Notes under the pieces: model-generated
Database searches by the model: none
What the model saw: only the letters and a program-made list of their open reading frames with translations
What the model was told of the DNA's origin: nothing
In this document: positions 48,898 through 60,748 of the stretch, one piece after another
Position numbering within the stretch: position 1 is the first letter of the stretch
Layout: each line of letters starts with the position of its first letter
From: Sisyra terminalis
Lineage: Eukaryota; Arthropoda; Insecta; Neuroptera; Sisyridae
Assembly (NCBI GenBank): GCA_958496175.1
Contig: OY292275.1
Location: 1,922,001 to 1,986,000, forward strand
DNA: 64,000 nucleotides
Reading direction: 5' to 3'
Made by a program: the position numbers and the translations under genes

Positions 48898-50335
48898 TTA
48901 TTTGAAACTGGCAATAGAGTGGTTTTTTTTGTGTAAAAGAATTCTGCAAATTTAATTGATTTTCCTTGGAAAATAGCACCGATAATACATTATTTTTTTT
49001 AGAAGAAAGTATTAAATTTTCAGAAAGAAATTTGGTTTGTTTCCACGTATGTTCTTTGGATTTTCGGAAGGTATAAATTCATGAAAGTTTTCTGAGGTTT
49101 TTGGAATAAAAAAATGTGCTTTTTTATGGTAATTTAAATCTCTAAGATATCCATTATAAAAACAATATGTTTCTTAGTTTTTATGTAACATGTTAAGCCT
49201 AAAATGTTCCAAAATCTTTGACAAAATGTCCGGTTTTTTATTCAACACAAAATCCCTGATTTCCAGTGCAAAATTTGCTTTGATCCTTGAGCTATTTATA
49301 AGTTTTTATAAGTTTTTTCTTAAAGATTTGGTTAATAGAAATGGGTATATTCTAAATATATATTAAAGTGGCATTTTGGAACTTCATAAACTTATAGTTT
49401 TTATAAAGATTATCTTTTGAAAAATGCAAAGACCAAAAGATAATCTAATTTAATCTTCAAACCTTAATATTGAAAATTGACAATAGAGTAGTTTTTTATA
49501 TGTAAAAGAATTGTGAAAAATTAAACCATTTTCTTTAGAAAATAGTACTGAAAATAAATTGTCTTTCATCAAGAAACATAGTTTGGATTTACATGAGTTC
49601 TTTGAATTTCCGGAAGGTATAAATTCATGAAAGTTTTCTGAGGTATTTAGAATAAAAAAATGTGCTTTTTTAAGGTAATTTAAATCCATAAGATATCCAT
49701 TATAAAAACAATATCTTTCTTAGTTTTTATGTAACATATTAAGCCTAAAATATTCCAAAATCTATGGCAAAATGTTCAGTTTTTTATTCAATACAAAATC
49801 CCTGATTTCCAGTAGAAAATTTGCTTTGATCTGAGCTATTTATAAGCTTTTATAAATATATATTAAAGTGGCTTTTTGGAACTTCATAAACTTATAGTTC
49901 TTATAAAGATTATCTTTTGACAAATGCAAAGACCAAAAGAAAATCTAATTTAATATTCAAACCTTAATATTGGAAATTGACAATAGAGTAGTTTTTTATA
50001 TGTAAAAGAATTGTGCAAAATTAAACCCTTTTCTTTGGAAAATAGTACTGAAAATACATTGTCTTTCATCAAGAAACTTAGTTTGGATTTGCATGAGTTC
50101 TTTGAATTTTCGAAAGGTATAAATTCATTAAAGTTTTCAGAGGTATTTTAGATAAAAAATTGTGCTTTTTTAATAAAATTTAATTCCACAAGATATCCAC
50201 TATAAAAATATATCTTTCTTAGTTTTTACTTAACATGTTAGACCAAAAACATTCCAAAATCTATGGCAAAATGTCCGATTTTTTATTCAACATAAAGTCC
50301 CTGATTTTCCGGTACAAAACTTACTTTGTCCCCAA
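48898..50335. repeat. Three-unit tandem array of about 520 bp
   Basis: GGAAGGTATAAATTCATGAA with TTTTCTGAGG recurs at about 49065, 49610 and 50110. Other shared phrases are ATTGACAATAGAGTAG, TGTGCTTTTTTA, AAGATATCCATTATAAAAAC, TCCAAAATCTATGGCAAAAT and AATCCCTGATTTCC. The units are well conserved and collinear, with small internal indels; the frames within them do not carry over between units. Confidence 0.8.
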
Positions 50336-51239
50336 TAGCTTAATAAGATTCTAACATTTTTTCAGAAGATTGTTCTCTAAAATCATGCAAAAGCACATTG
50401 CAAAGTACAAAGATAAGAAAAGCCTACAATTTGTACCTAATATTTCTTATGTGATCTTTTGGAAATTCTTTAATTTTTGGTATTAATAATAATCTTTTCG
50501 CAATTCTAAGACTAATAGTAGATTCAATTCAATCTTCAAAATGATGCAATCCAGATTGAAATTTAATACCAATTTTTGTTCAGGGATTCCTTAAAATCTC
50601 ATTGATAAATTGCACCATCAATCCTCAATTATTGACCTACAAATAAAGCATTAATTAATCAGTAAAAATTATTGCAAAATTGTACTTACACCACCAAGTG
50701 TTTGATAAAGTCGTGAAACTTTTCTTTATGTATTTTCTTTCATTGGTATTACATCAAATTTTTGACTTAAGTCTTAGTGGAAAATTATACATTTGTTAAA
50801 GAATATAGAATGTCCAAAAGACCAAATCAAGATTATATCTTTGGATTGAAATAAGGAAATATTTGTCTGTAAAACAAACCCCTGAAAAAATCTTTAGAAT
50901 TTTGCCCTTAAATTGTTAAAATCTTAATCTGAGTCCTGAAAACATTTTCAGAGTGCTTTTTTTCAAAGAAATATTTCCACTAGAGTTAATAATTGTCGCC
51001 ATTTGTAGATCTTTCAGTGAATAAGTTTAAATCATCATTTAATTTTCCTCTTTGCTCCTTGAAATCTCGTTCTTTTACTCCAAAATTGATGAATTTATAT
51101 GAATCTACAAATTAAGCAATGAAAGTTATTAAGAAAAATATATTATCAAATGTTTTTACTGAATATCCAAATACTATACGTTATTATCATCTTCTTCTGG
51201 TCCTAACATTGTTGTTGATGGGTGGTGATTATTACGGTT
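50336..51239. other. Presumed intron, no feature seen
   Basis: No gene or repeat unit is supported in this AT-rich stretch. Confidence 0.3.
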
Positions 51240-51375
51240 GTCCTTCAGGGTGTTGGAAATTCTTTAGGATGGCTCTTCTCCAGCGATTACGTTCTTTTCC
51301 TTTTACATCAGACGCGAAAATCGAATTCACCACTTCCGTCCAACGGATCATTGATTGTCATCACTTCCTTTTCCT
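51240..51375 (-). mobile_element. Possible 3' remnant of a non-LTR retrotransposon
   Basis: On the minus strand a frame reads RWTEVVNSIFASDV, then KGKERNRWRRAILKNFQHP and EGQP before a stop. Ending an endonuclease-reverse transcriptase protein with a W+ basic motif such as R-x-R-W-R-R followed by a short Pro/Gly tail is common for non-LTR elements. A GAAGAAGATGATAATAACG tail follows, like the simple-repeat 3' ends of such elements. It is only about 40 codons long, so this is suggestive. Overlapping plus-strand frames show nothing recognisable. Confidence 0.35.
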
Positions 51376-53274
51376 TTCAAGTCATCTTTGTAATCTTTGA
51401 TTTTCCATGGTATCGTGGTGCACGGATTTCCAAATGAAAAATGAGGATTCGTCCATATATTAGCGAAGAAAGTTTTTGGAGTGGTTTAATTTCGTTTAAT
51501 TAAGTATCCTCGTTTATTATGTGATCAACGTGCAAAATCGGAGGATACGGGAACAAGGTCTTAATTTGAAAGCTTCCAGAAGCAAAAATGCATTATCTTT
51601 TTGCTTTTTCAATTAGTTTAACATTGAAAATATGCTCCCAAGTTCCCTTTTCTTCGGTAAATCCGGGGATTTAATCGTATTTGCAGGATAATTGAGTGTT
51701 AGATATTAAATGGTAATTACGCAGTTATAGTTTACTTTTCTATACTCTACTATGATTATTGTAAGACTTGAAAATAAAATGAAAAATTTATCGAGTTTTG
51801 TTGTCCTTAAAGTGATTCAATCGAAGCCAAAACCAGGTGCAGGTGTTAATTTTCGTCTTCGACCTCATAAAATTTCATTCTTGGGCTGCACCATTAATCT
51901 GTAAATATAGATCTACAAATAAAGTGTAAATTAAACCGTGTAAATCCTTAGAAAAGTATACCACCAAGAGTTTAGCACAGCGATCGGGGAACCGGGGTAA
52001 ATTACCCCAAATGGAGTAAAAATGATTTTTTTTTGGGTAATAGGTAAATTAATTCAATAAATAACGTTTATTTAAAATTTACAATGATTGTTTTCATTGC
52101 AGACTGGGGGGATGGGGTAGTATCGACTTACGCAAAAATATTTCAGGATAATGGTTAAAAAAGTTCTCCAACCGCTGATTTAGCATAGCCCGGAAACTTT
52201 TCCTTCTGGTAGCATTGTATTCAATAGTGGACATCCAAGAATTAAAACCCTAATCGTCAAACTAAACAGAAAAGATTTTTATTTTCGGAAAATTAAGAAA
52301 TACATCAAAGATCAATCATGATTACCATTTCTTTGCAAATAATTGTTGTAATAAGTTTTCTACCAAAGCCTCCATAAAGTAGGCATTAAGACTTTAAAAT
52401 CTTACGCTAATTTTTAAAGATTTTTTCGGAGTTGTTTCCAAAGAAACATTTTCATCAAAGTAAAAATTCTTTACCCCATGCAATCTAATTCTTGAACTGT
52501 TACAATTAACAATTAACAAACAAGTTACACAATGAAAACCATTAAAAAATTATATTACCGGATGTTTTTTTTTAAATAAAATCACCAAACATTTATTTAA
52601 CGATCAATTGCTATCACACTATCTTCCACTCTTTCGTATTCTTCTTGATTTCCGAGGATTATGAAAGTGCAAATAATTTGAAGTTCAGATTATGAAATTA
52701 CTTGTGAGTTCGAACGAAGTTTCTTGAGCGTCTTGTAATTACTCGACAATCAAAATATTTAAAAACGATTGTTAAGTCTACAAGAAATTTTTCAAATCGT
52801 TAACTGTTGATAATTAATGTTAAATCGAAATTACCGAATCTTTTAAAATTGAATCGTCAATCTTCTCGGACAATATAGTCACACAATGTTCCAATTTTTG
52901 AATTTTATATTTCATAACATTTTTTTTTTTAATTTGTTTTATTTTCAAATAAATTGCACAATCTGCATAGGGTTGCGATAAGTGCATCCAATCCATAGAC
53001 AATCACTAGTCCCAGTAGATTAGTGCTGTATAAGTACAAAGATTTTTAACAATCTATAGCGACAATAACAATAATAGTAATTCTTATAGCGATCATAAAA
53101 TTTTTGAATGGCAAAACTATTTAAATCTCTGTTTTGAAAAGTTTTTAACAATAAAATTCAAATTTTCATTGTCACAAAGTGTTCTACAATTGAAAATTTA
53201 TAAAAATGATTGTTTTTTTTTGTAAGTTTGCAAGCAGCGATTAATCTCTGAAATAAATAATTTCACTGTTTCAG
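51376..53274. other. Presumed intron, no feature seen
   Basis: There is AT-rich DNA up to the polypyrimidine tract and acceptor (ACTGTTTCAG) at 53274. A G-rich patch lies near 52105-52120 (CTGGGGGGATGGGG). No exon is supported. Confidence 0.3.
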
Positions 53275-53815
53275 CGGAAAATGCCGTCCGATTCGATGAT
53301 CTATTGGGACTCGATGGACTTTGACAGTGAGGACAACTCGGACGGGTATAGTGTGTCGCCGGAGGCATCATTGCGCCAATATGTGGACCCGTGGGACCTG
53401 GAGAACTATGCGTACATGCGCAAGCACCTGGAGTCGACGCCGGATCCGAGCAGCACGCCCAGTCCGGCCGGCGAGCCCACCGACTCCACGTTCTACTATG
53501 TGCCCGGAGTCACTGCGAGGAGTCGCCGCTCTCCGCACCACGCGTTGGAATCACTGATGATGCCCGTGTCGCCGCATCACAGCTCCGAGCATGTGCTCTA
53601 CGCCACCAACGCCCATTTCGCCGGCATCGACGAGGCCCAATTCATGAACGACAACATTATGTACCACCCCGACATCTACGTGGAGCACAACGAACCAATT
53701 TATGTGTCGAAGAGAAAAGTTTCACCTGCTGTTGTCCATCGAGAGGCTATTTATGGTCGAACAATCACACGTCCCTCCGTCACCGCCGCTGCCGCCGCCG
53801 CCACTGCCTATTCCG
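53275..53815 (+). CDS. Unidentified Ser/Pro/Tyr-rich protein, main coding exon
   Basis: The exon is bordered by CACTGTTTCAG|CGG and TATTCCG|gtaagt. It is open throughout, GC3-rich and far above its flanks in GC. From the in-exon ATG at 53281 it gives 178 codons plus one base. Visible parts: an acidic patch (MDFDSEDNSDG, about residues 12-22), DPWDLENYAYMRKHL (about 36-50), a Pro/Ser/Thr-rich stretch (STPDPSSTPSPAGEPT), a His/Ser-rich middle, tyrosine motifs DIYVEHNEPIYVSKRK and REAIYGR (about 130-160), and a run of seven alanines. There is no signal peptide, membrane segment or known domain. It looks like a disordered cytoplasmic adaptor with possible phosphotyrosine sites. I do not recognise the family. 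Translation could also start in an upstream exon (see 36548-36550). Confidence 0.8.
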
Positions 53816-56800
53816 GTAAGTATTTTTGGCATTCTTCCGCTTACTGTTTACGTTTGGTCATCGAGTGAATGGCTTTCGGTAAAAGACAATTTGCTAAATT
53901 GAGAATATTATAAATATTTAGTCGTAAGCCGTTTTTCAATTAAACAAAGCAAATATTTTACAAATTCTTCACGCGATTTAACAATTATAGTTTCATCGAA
54001 AGTATTCAGTGGAAAGAATTTGATTCAATTGATTATTTTCCCCTTTGAACATTAACGAACACCGATTACTTAATTTGGGTTTCAAAATTTCACATTTTGG
54101 AAATATTATAATAAATTTACAAGAAAAAAAAACGATGTGTAATTCTTAAATTTTCTTAAAAAAAAAAACTAGTTTTTCAATAGAATTCTTAAGGTGAACA
54201 ATTACGTAAAAATTATCAAGAATATAACAATAATGTGCTGGGAAGAATGCAACTGTGTAATTTCTTAAAAAAATTGTATTATTTAAGTTTCATATTTGGC
54301 CTTTTCTTCTAAAATTTTTCTTTTTTTTAAGGTGAAAATTTAATTTAATGAAGATTGAATTGTAAAGAAGAGATAACGTTGAAGAATTTGGGAAGTTTGA
54401 TTTGTGGGACAAAGCTACGTCCATTACCGAAGTGGTTTTAAAACGAATTTTTGTAGAAGAAAAAATTTTATATTTTTCGGAAGAAAATTGGGGAAAAATT
54501 ATGTATCATCGATATTCGTTCGGTTGATGAAAATCTTTTGGAAAAATTAAGTAGAATTACCGTAAAATTTGGGGGAAAACCATTATTTGTCCAATGCCAT
54601 AAGAGTTCTGATTAAATTACTCAAAAAAATCATCAAAAATTAAAGTTTTACTTTAGAAAGAAATGTTTTCCGTTAACGTTAACAACTCTTAGTTTCAATA
54701 GAACTCAATCTTTAATTTAACGATTATTTCATGAAAATTTATCAATAAATCTAATGAATGAAAACAAGTAATGAAAACAAGTCCCAAATCTAAGAATTTT
54801 TTAGTAGTAAAGTTTATTGAAACAATTTTGGATGAATTTTTTCGACAGAAATTAAAGAGTTTTTCTCAAAAAAATATCTGAGTAATTTCAATGTCAGAGG
54901 TGTGAAGAAACTTTAGAAGTAAATTCAAATAAAAATTTATTTTTTTTATCAAGATTTTCCGATGAAAAACTTACCAAGAACTGCATTAAATATACGATTT
55001 TCTTTGAGTGGATTCCATTCACTATTTTCTGAATAAATTACACAAAAATTTCATCTAAAATTAAGGTTTAACTTTAGAATGAAATGTTTTCCGTTAACGT
55101 TTACAATTTAATGATTATTTCATGAAAAATTATTAATAAATCTAAATCAAATCATTCTTTTAATGAGAACAAGTCCCAAATCTTAGAATCTCTTGATATC
55201 AAGTTCTTTGAAACATGAATTTTTCGAAAGAAATTAAAGAGTTTTTCTCAAAGAAATATCTGAGTATTTTCAATGGCAGAGTTGTAAAGAAATTATAGAA
55301 GTAAATTCAAATTAAAATTAAATATTTCTATCAAGATTTTCTAATGAAATCTTTACAAAGAACTGCATTAATATACGATTTTCTTTGACTTAATTTCATT
55401 CACTTTTGACAGCGTTTTTCCACGAATTTTTTCAAAATAAAGATTATGGTTATTAAAGAATAATATTTTGTATTAATTAAAGTACAAGATTCAATATCTT
55501 TTACGATTCACAACTTCAAAATGATTCATAGTTAATACTCGATAATTTCTTTAAAAAAAAATAATTTAAGAATTTTTTTCAAAGAGATTTCTGAATATTT
55601 TCAATGTTAGAGTTGCGAAGAATCATTAGAAGTAAATTCATATAAAAACCGAATATTTTTATCAAGATTTTCCGATGAAATCCTTACGAAGACCGTATTA
55701 AAATACGATTTTCTTTGAGTTGATTCCATTCACTCTTTTCTGAATAAATTACTCAAAAATTTCATCTAAAATTTAAGTTTAACTTTAGAAAGAAATGTTT
55801 TTCGTTAACGTTTACAACTCTTAGTTACAATAGAACTAAATCTTAATTTAACGATTATTTCATAAAAAATTATCAATAAATCTGAATAAAATCATTTTTT
55901 TAATGAGAACAAGTCCCAAATCTTAGAATCTCTTAATATTAAGTTCTTTGAAACATGAATTTTTTCGAAAGAAATTTAAGAATTTTTCTCAAAGAAATTT
56001 CTGAGTATTTTCAATGTTAGAGGTGTGAAGAAACTTTACAAGTAAATTCAAATAAAAATTAAATATTTCTATCAAGATTTTCTAATGAAATCTTTACAAA
56101 GAACTGCATAAACATGCGATTTTCTTTGAGTTGATTCCATTCACTTTTGACAGCGTTTTTCCACGAATTTTTTCAAAACAAAGATTATGGTTATTAAAAA
56201 ATAATATTTTGTATTAATTAAAGTACAAGATTCAATATCTTTTACGATTCACAACTTCAAAATGATTTATATTAAATACTCGATAATTTCTTTAAAAAAA
56301 AATTATTTAAGAGTTTTTTTTCAAAGAAATTTCTGAGTATTTTCAATGCGAAGTTGTGAAGAAACTTTTGAAGTAAATTCATATAAATACTGAATATTTT
56401 TATCAAGATTTTCCGATGAAATCCTTACGAAGACCGTATTAAAATACGATTTTCTTTGAGTTGATTCCATTCACTCTTTTCTGAATAAATTACTCAAAAA
56501 TTTCATCTAAAATTTAAGTTTAACTTTAGAAAGAAATGTTTTTCGTTAACGTTTAAAACTCTTAGTTACAATAAAACTAAATCTCAATTTAACGATTATT
56601 TCAATAAAAAATTATCAATAAATCTGAATAAAATCATTTTTTTAATGCGAACAAGTCCCAAATCTTAGAATCTCTTAATATCAAGTTCTTTGAAACATGA
56701 ATTTTTTCGAAAGAAATTTAAGAATTTTTTTCAAAGAAATTTCTGAGTATTTTCAATATTAGAGGTGTGAAGAAACTTTAGAAGTAAATTCAAATAAAAA

Positions 56801-57470
56801 TTTAATATTTTTTTTAAGATTTTTCGATGAAATCTTTAAGAAGAACTGCATTAACATACGATTTTCTTTGAGTTGATTCCATTCACTTTTGACAACGTTT
56901 TTCCACGATTTTTTTCAAAACAAAGATATGGTTATTAAAGAATAATATTTTGTATAAGTTAAAGTGCATGATTCAATATCGTTAACGATTTACACTTCAA
57001 AATAATTCATAGTTAATACTAGATAAATTATTTAAAAAAAAATCAATTAAAAGTTCCAGGTGTAATTGATTTTTTTTATTGCAAAACAAATTTGGCATTT
57101 AATCATTACCTCATTACTTCTCCTCGTCCACGTAAAAGTTAAGATGGAAAAAAAGCCTGCAAAACCTTACAACAATCGTACAAACTCAGATATTTGAAGA
57201 AAACATAAACCTTTAATTAGTTCTTAGAAAAGTGCTTGAAAAGCTCAATAAAGCAAAACACAAACTTACTGCAATAAAAGAAGATAAAAAGAATGGAATT
57301 TCTTTCATAAAAATCCATCCTATAGTAACATCCAATTCAATTACATAAATGGCAAATTTAATGAGGTTTTTTTTCGGTTTTCCAAACTCTAAATCAATCA
57401 ATTACATCAACTAATTGAATAAATCAAACAACTGTTACTGTTATATCTAAACATTTTTTTTTTCTTTTAG
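53816..57470 (+). other. Presumed second intron of the 53-kb gene
   Basis: The donor gtaagt at 53816 and the acceptor ACATTTTTTTTTTCTTTTAG ending at 57470 bracket 3.65 kb of AT-rich DNA, mostly the 740-bp tandem array. The pyrimidine tract before the acceptor is unusually clean. No other exon was found inside. Confidence 0.5.
54340..57060. repeat. Tandem array of about 740 bp, three to four units
   Basis: TCACTTTTGACAGCGTTTTT recurs at about 55400, 56143 and 56888 (the last with CAACG), and CTGAATAAATTACTCAAAAA with variants at about 55030, 55745 and 56480. Other markers include AGAACAAGTCCCAAATCTTA, AGAAATGTTTTTCGTTAACG and TTTGTATTAATTAAAGTACA. A shorter partial unit begins near 54340. Steps of 717-745 bp and high similarity indicate tandem duplication. 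No frame runs through it; it lies inside the presumed intron. Confidence 0.8.
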
Positions 57471-57553
57471 ATGAAGTAGAATGGTTGGTAAACTTCTTTC
57501 ATCCCATTTATGGAAGTACGCAACTTCTTCAGCGAACAAAAGGTGTTATTTGA
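57471..57553 (+). CDS. Probable terminal exon of the 53-kb gene
   Basis: After the acceptor at 57470, joining to the preceding exon (phase 1, G|AT) keeps the frame open and yields DEVEWLVNFFHPIYGSTQL, then LQRTKGVI and TGA at 57551-57553. The mix of hydrophobic and aromatic residues looks like a folded C-terminal segment. With the upstream pieces the protein would be 205-208 residues. A cryptic donor (TTG|gtaaac at 57488) is present, so an alternative downstream path cannot be ruled out. Inference from phase and splice-site quality only. Confidence 0.5.
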
Positions 57554-59620
57554 TTGAATTTTGTGCAGAAATTCTAAGAAGATTTGTTCACAAATTGTTA
57601 TTGAAGCAATTGGATTGAAGAAGTTGATGATTCATTGATATTTGACTCTGGAGATTCATTGATTTATGTAATTAAAGTAATCGAAGATTTCTAATGGCTT
57701 TAGACTCGTAGAACGAAGATTTCTAAATCACTACAATATTTACAATATTCTGTAGTATCAATTCTGGAATATTATTGTAACAAATTTCAATAATTCCATG
57801 CCAAAATTTCGTTTTTAATCGGTCAAAATTATTACGAAATTGGCTTGAAAAGAGCCTCGAAAGAAAATATTTTCGAGAAGGTTACATTTTTCAAATTATA
57901 CTTGGGCAGTAAATATGTTTGTCAACCGAAAAAGATTTATGACAAACCTTCAGCAAGGCTGTACAATAATTTCAAATACCTGAGTGTTATATAAAAAGAT
58001 AATTGATGGCTTTAACATGACAAATGTCGTCAGGCAATTTGTGGGCAATGTTTAACGATGCTTGGACGCCAATTATTGAAAACTAGATTTGTAGATTGAT
58101 CTTTACCTTTCACTGAACATTACCGTTTAAATGTTTGACGATTATGACGACAAATTTCAACTTTAAAAGTTAACTCTAATTGCTTTGCAATGTGAAAGTT
58201 ATAAAGTGCACTTTTTTCGCTGAGATTATTGAAAAAATCGCGTACATCAAATATTAATTAGTGATCTAATCAAACCCCGCCCGACTGCACCACAATCTTA
58301 CGGATCAATTATTACTATCGGCAGTGGAGCGCACATGGAAAAAATGACACAAATCACTTGAATTTTCTAACAAGCGTTACCAATCGGCTTCCTGAAGAAA
58401 GTGATTATTTTCTTTGACGAAAAATAAAATTCAATTAAATCATTCACCGAAAATTGTGTGTGGAAATTTTTAAAGGCATTGTGTCTCCAATTTTCGAATT
58501 AAACGTCAAGCGTTTGATTTATTGTTGTTGGACGAAAACAAATCGAAAAGTTTTTACGTAATTTTATGGACACAATTCAATTCGATTTTCCATGCTTGAA
58601 ATTTTGAGGAAAAATAACGGTGAAAGTGTGATTTTACCAACGTGGAAAACGTAGCCTTGAAGTTAATTAAGATTTAAGTGTAGTAAGAACAATAATACAA
58701 TAATAAATTCGTTAAATTTAACTTTTTTTGGTATTAGAAATTTGAATATAAACATCCGGGAATCACATATTTGCATAATATATTTGACAATCATTATTTA
58801 TTGGTCGATTAAATGGGGAGAGAATAAGAGGATGCCACTTGGAATTCAATTCAAATACTTTTGGAATTATTTTAAGGTCACACGAAAATATTATTAGGAA
58901 AGTTAACATGCGAGACTAGCCACGCGTTTTTTTTTTAAATTAATAATGGTAAACGCGAACACAGAAGAAAGTTTTCAGAAAAAAAATAGCTTTTTTCTTG
59001 TAATATATTAAAAGAAATTCTTCTAAATAATAAAGAATTTATCAAATCAAATCTTTCACTTATAGTACAGTCGTGGAAGTGAAATTTATTAGTGAAGTTC
59101 CCAAAAAGTACATTGAAGTCGATGCTTTTATTAGTTGAGGTCCTAAGCATGATTTCCACCAAAAAATCACCAATTTTTTTTAATTTTTATTAATATAAAA
59201 GATAAAGGGTCCAACAGGATCCACATGACGAGTTGGCCCCCAAATAGGAACCTATGTTGAAACTTATGTTAAAATATCTCCTTGATATATAAACACATTT
59301 TATATACTTTTCGCGACCAAATTCCTCGTTGACCTGGAGATATGGGCAAAAATGTCCCCCCGCATGGCTATTTTTCAAAGTTATATATCTCAAAAACCAA
59401 TTAAACTAGAGAAATGAAACCAACCCGAGGCTTTAGATTATTTTACAGAGTATATCATATATTTTTTTGAAATTTTTAGAAACAAAAATTATACAAAAAA
59501 AATCCAAAAAACAAATGAAATATTTTTTTTATATGTGTTCTCTGAAAATGACAATCACGAAAAAAATATATTTTATGCTTCTACATGAGCACTATAACTC
59601 ATAAAAATTGCGTAAAAAAA
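57554..59620. other. Non-repetitive DNA after the 53-kb gene, no gene seen
   Basis: There is AT-rich sequence of mixed complexity. The start may be 3' untranslated region; the first AATAAA-like signals are not close to the stop. The interval around 58260-58700 is somewhat more balanced (for example CGGCAGTGGAGCGCACATGG) and could be regulatory. Minus-strand frames at 58935-59162 and 59190-59393 have no domain or codon support. Confidence 0.3.
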
Positions 59621-59711
59621 TTGTTGGTGCAACACCTTGAAAAAAAATAAAATGTGATTTACGCCTAATAGTATATCTCGGTTTTATTTTTTTTCGAAGT
59701 GTTGCACCAAC
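59621..59711. repeat. Imperfect hairpin with approximately 28-bp arms
   Basis: TTGGTGCAACACCTTGAAAA with its A-rich continuation pairs with TTTTCGAAGTGTTGCACCAA, leaving a loop of about 35 bases. A short second hairpin (TCCCAAAAGA...TCTTTTGGGA) lies at about 59876-59904. The first could be a tiny MITE or a structured RNA; no flanking duplication was seen. Confidence 0.6.
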
Positions 59712-60748
59712 TTTCTTTTCACAAAACTTCAATAAAAAGTAGGCCACATATAGCAGCAAAAAATATATTATTTCCATAATTGTAAGTCTACGGAAACATA
59801 AAAAAAAATTAATTAGTTTGTTTGTTTTTCTATATTTACTCTTAAGATGATTACTTTCAAGATCAAAATAATTGATCCCAAAAGAAAAAGAAACTCTTTT
59901 GGGACTCTTACTTTCAAGATAAGGAGTTTTCAATGCCTTTTGAAAATAAGGGGAACAAGCTTATGGGTCTGTAAGATGATGAGTCCGATATAGACTTGTG
60001 GGGTTTAGGAATGAGGATGATAATAGAGTGTTTCCATTGTGCTAGAAAGTGCGAAGAATTAAATTGTTAGATAGATAATTGATTTTCCGGGAAGGTGGAG
60101 AAGAATTTATGCAGTTTAAAGATCATGCTTTGGAGATTTTTTCAAAGGGGATTTATTAAGCGGGAATTTTATTTCGGATGGACGAAAAGCATCGTTTTAT
60201 GGGTTACAAAAACTTGCATGAGGGGTGAAAGACTAAATACAAATAAAATAGTTATTAATATAATTAAAGCTGAGGATTTTTCCTACAAAACAGGTTCTCT
60301 AATAATTTCCTGTAAAAGTCATAGTTAACGTGAAAATGACGGTTGAAAACATGCAAAATTTGATATACAATATTTAAAAAGCGTTATTGTTGATATTTCT
60401 GAAAATTATTGGTATTTTAGGAAAAATCAGGAGCCAAATGATTTATTAACTTGTGAACTATAAATTCTTATCAAGGAAAATTCCAAAAGTTACTTTAATT
60501 TTAATAATTTTTCGTTTCAAATATTGAAGAACTTAATATGGCATTTTCGATAAATCTGCGGACCTTGCTAAAGAAACGGGAAAAGGGAAACCTCATGCCT
60601 TTATAAATCAATAAATTTTTCAATTAAAACATTGCATCATATGTTTCAAATCGCCCAAAAGATAAAAAAATATTTGCAAAAATTATTTCCATAAAATTAA
60701 TAGCTAGAGATCTTTTCATTATAAATCAAAGAAACAAACTATGAAGCC
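59712..60748. other. AT-rich DNA, no gene seen
   Basis: Only short frames with no domain are present. Words such as ACTTTCAAGAT repeat near 59850 and 59911. Nothing else is supported. Confidence 0.3.

Noticed and set aside
51119..51437. Two plus-strand frames of 71-93 codons
   Set aside because: No domain or splice context, and the minus strand gives a more meaningful retroelement-like ending.
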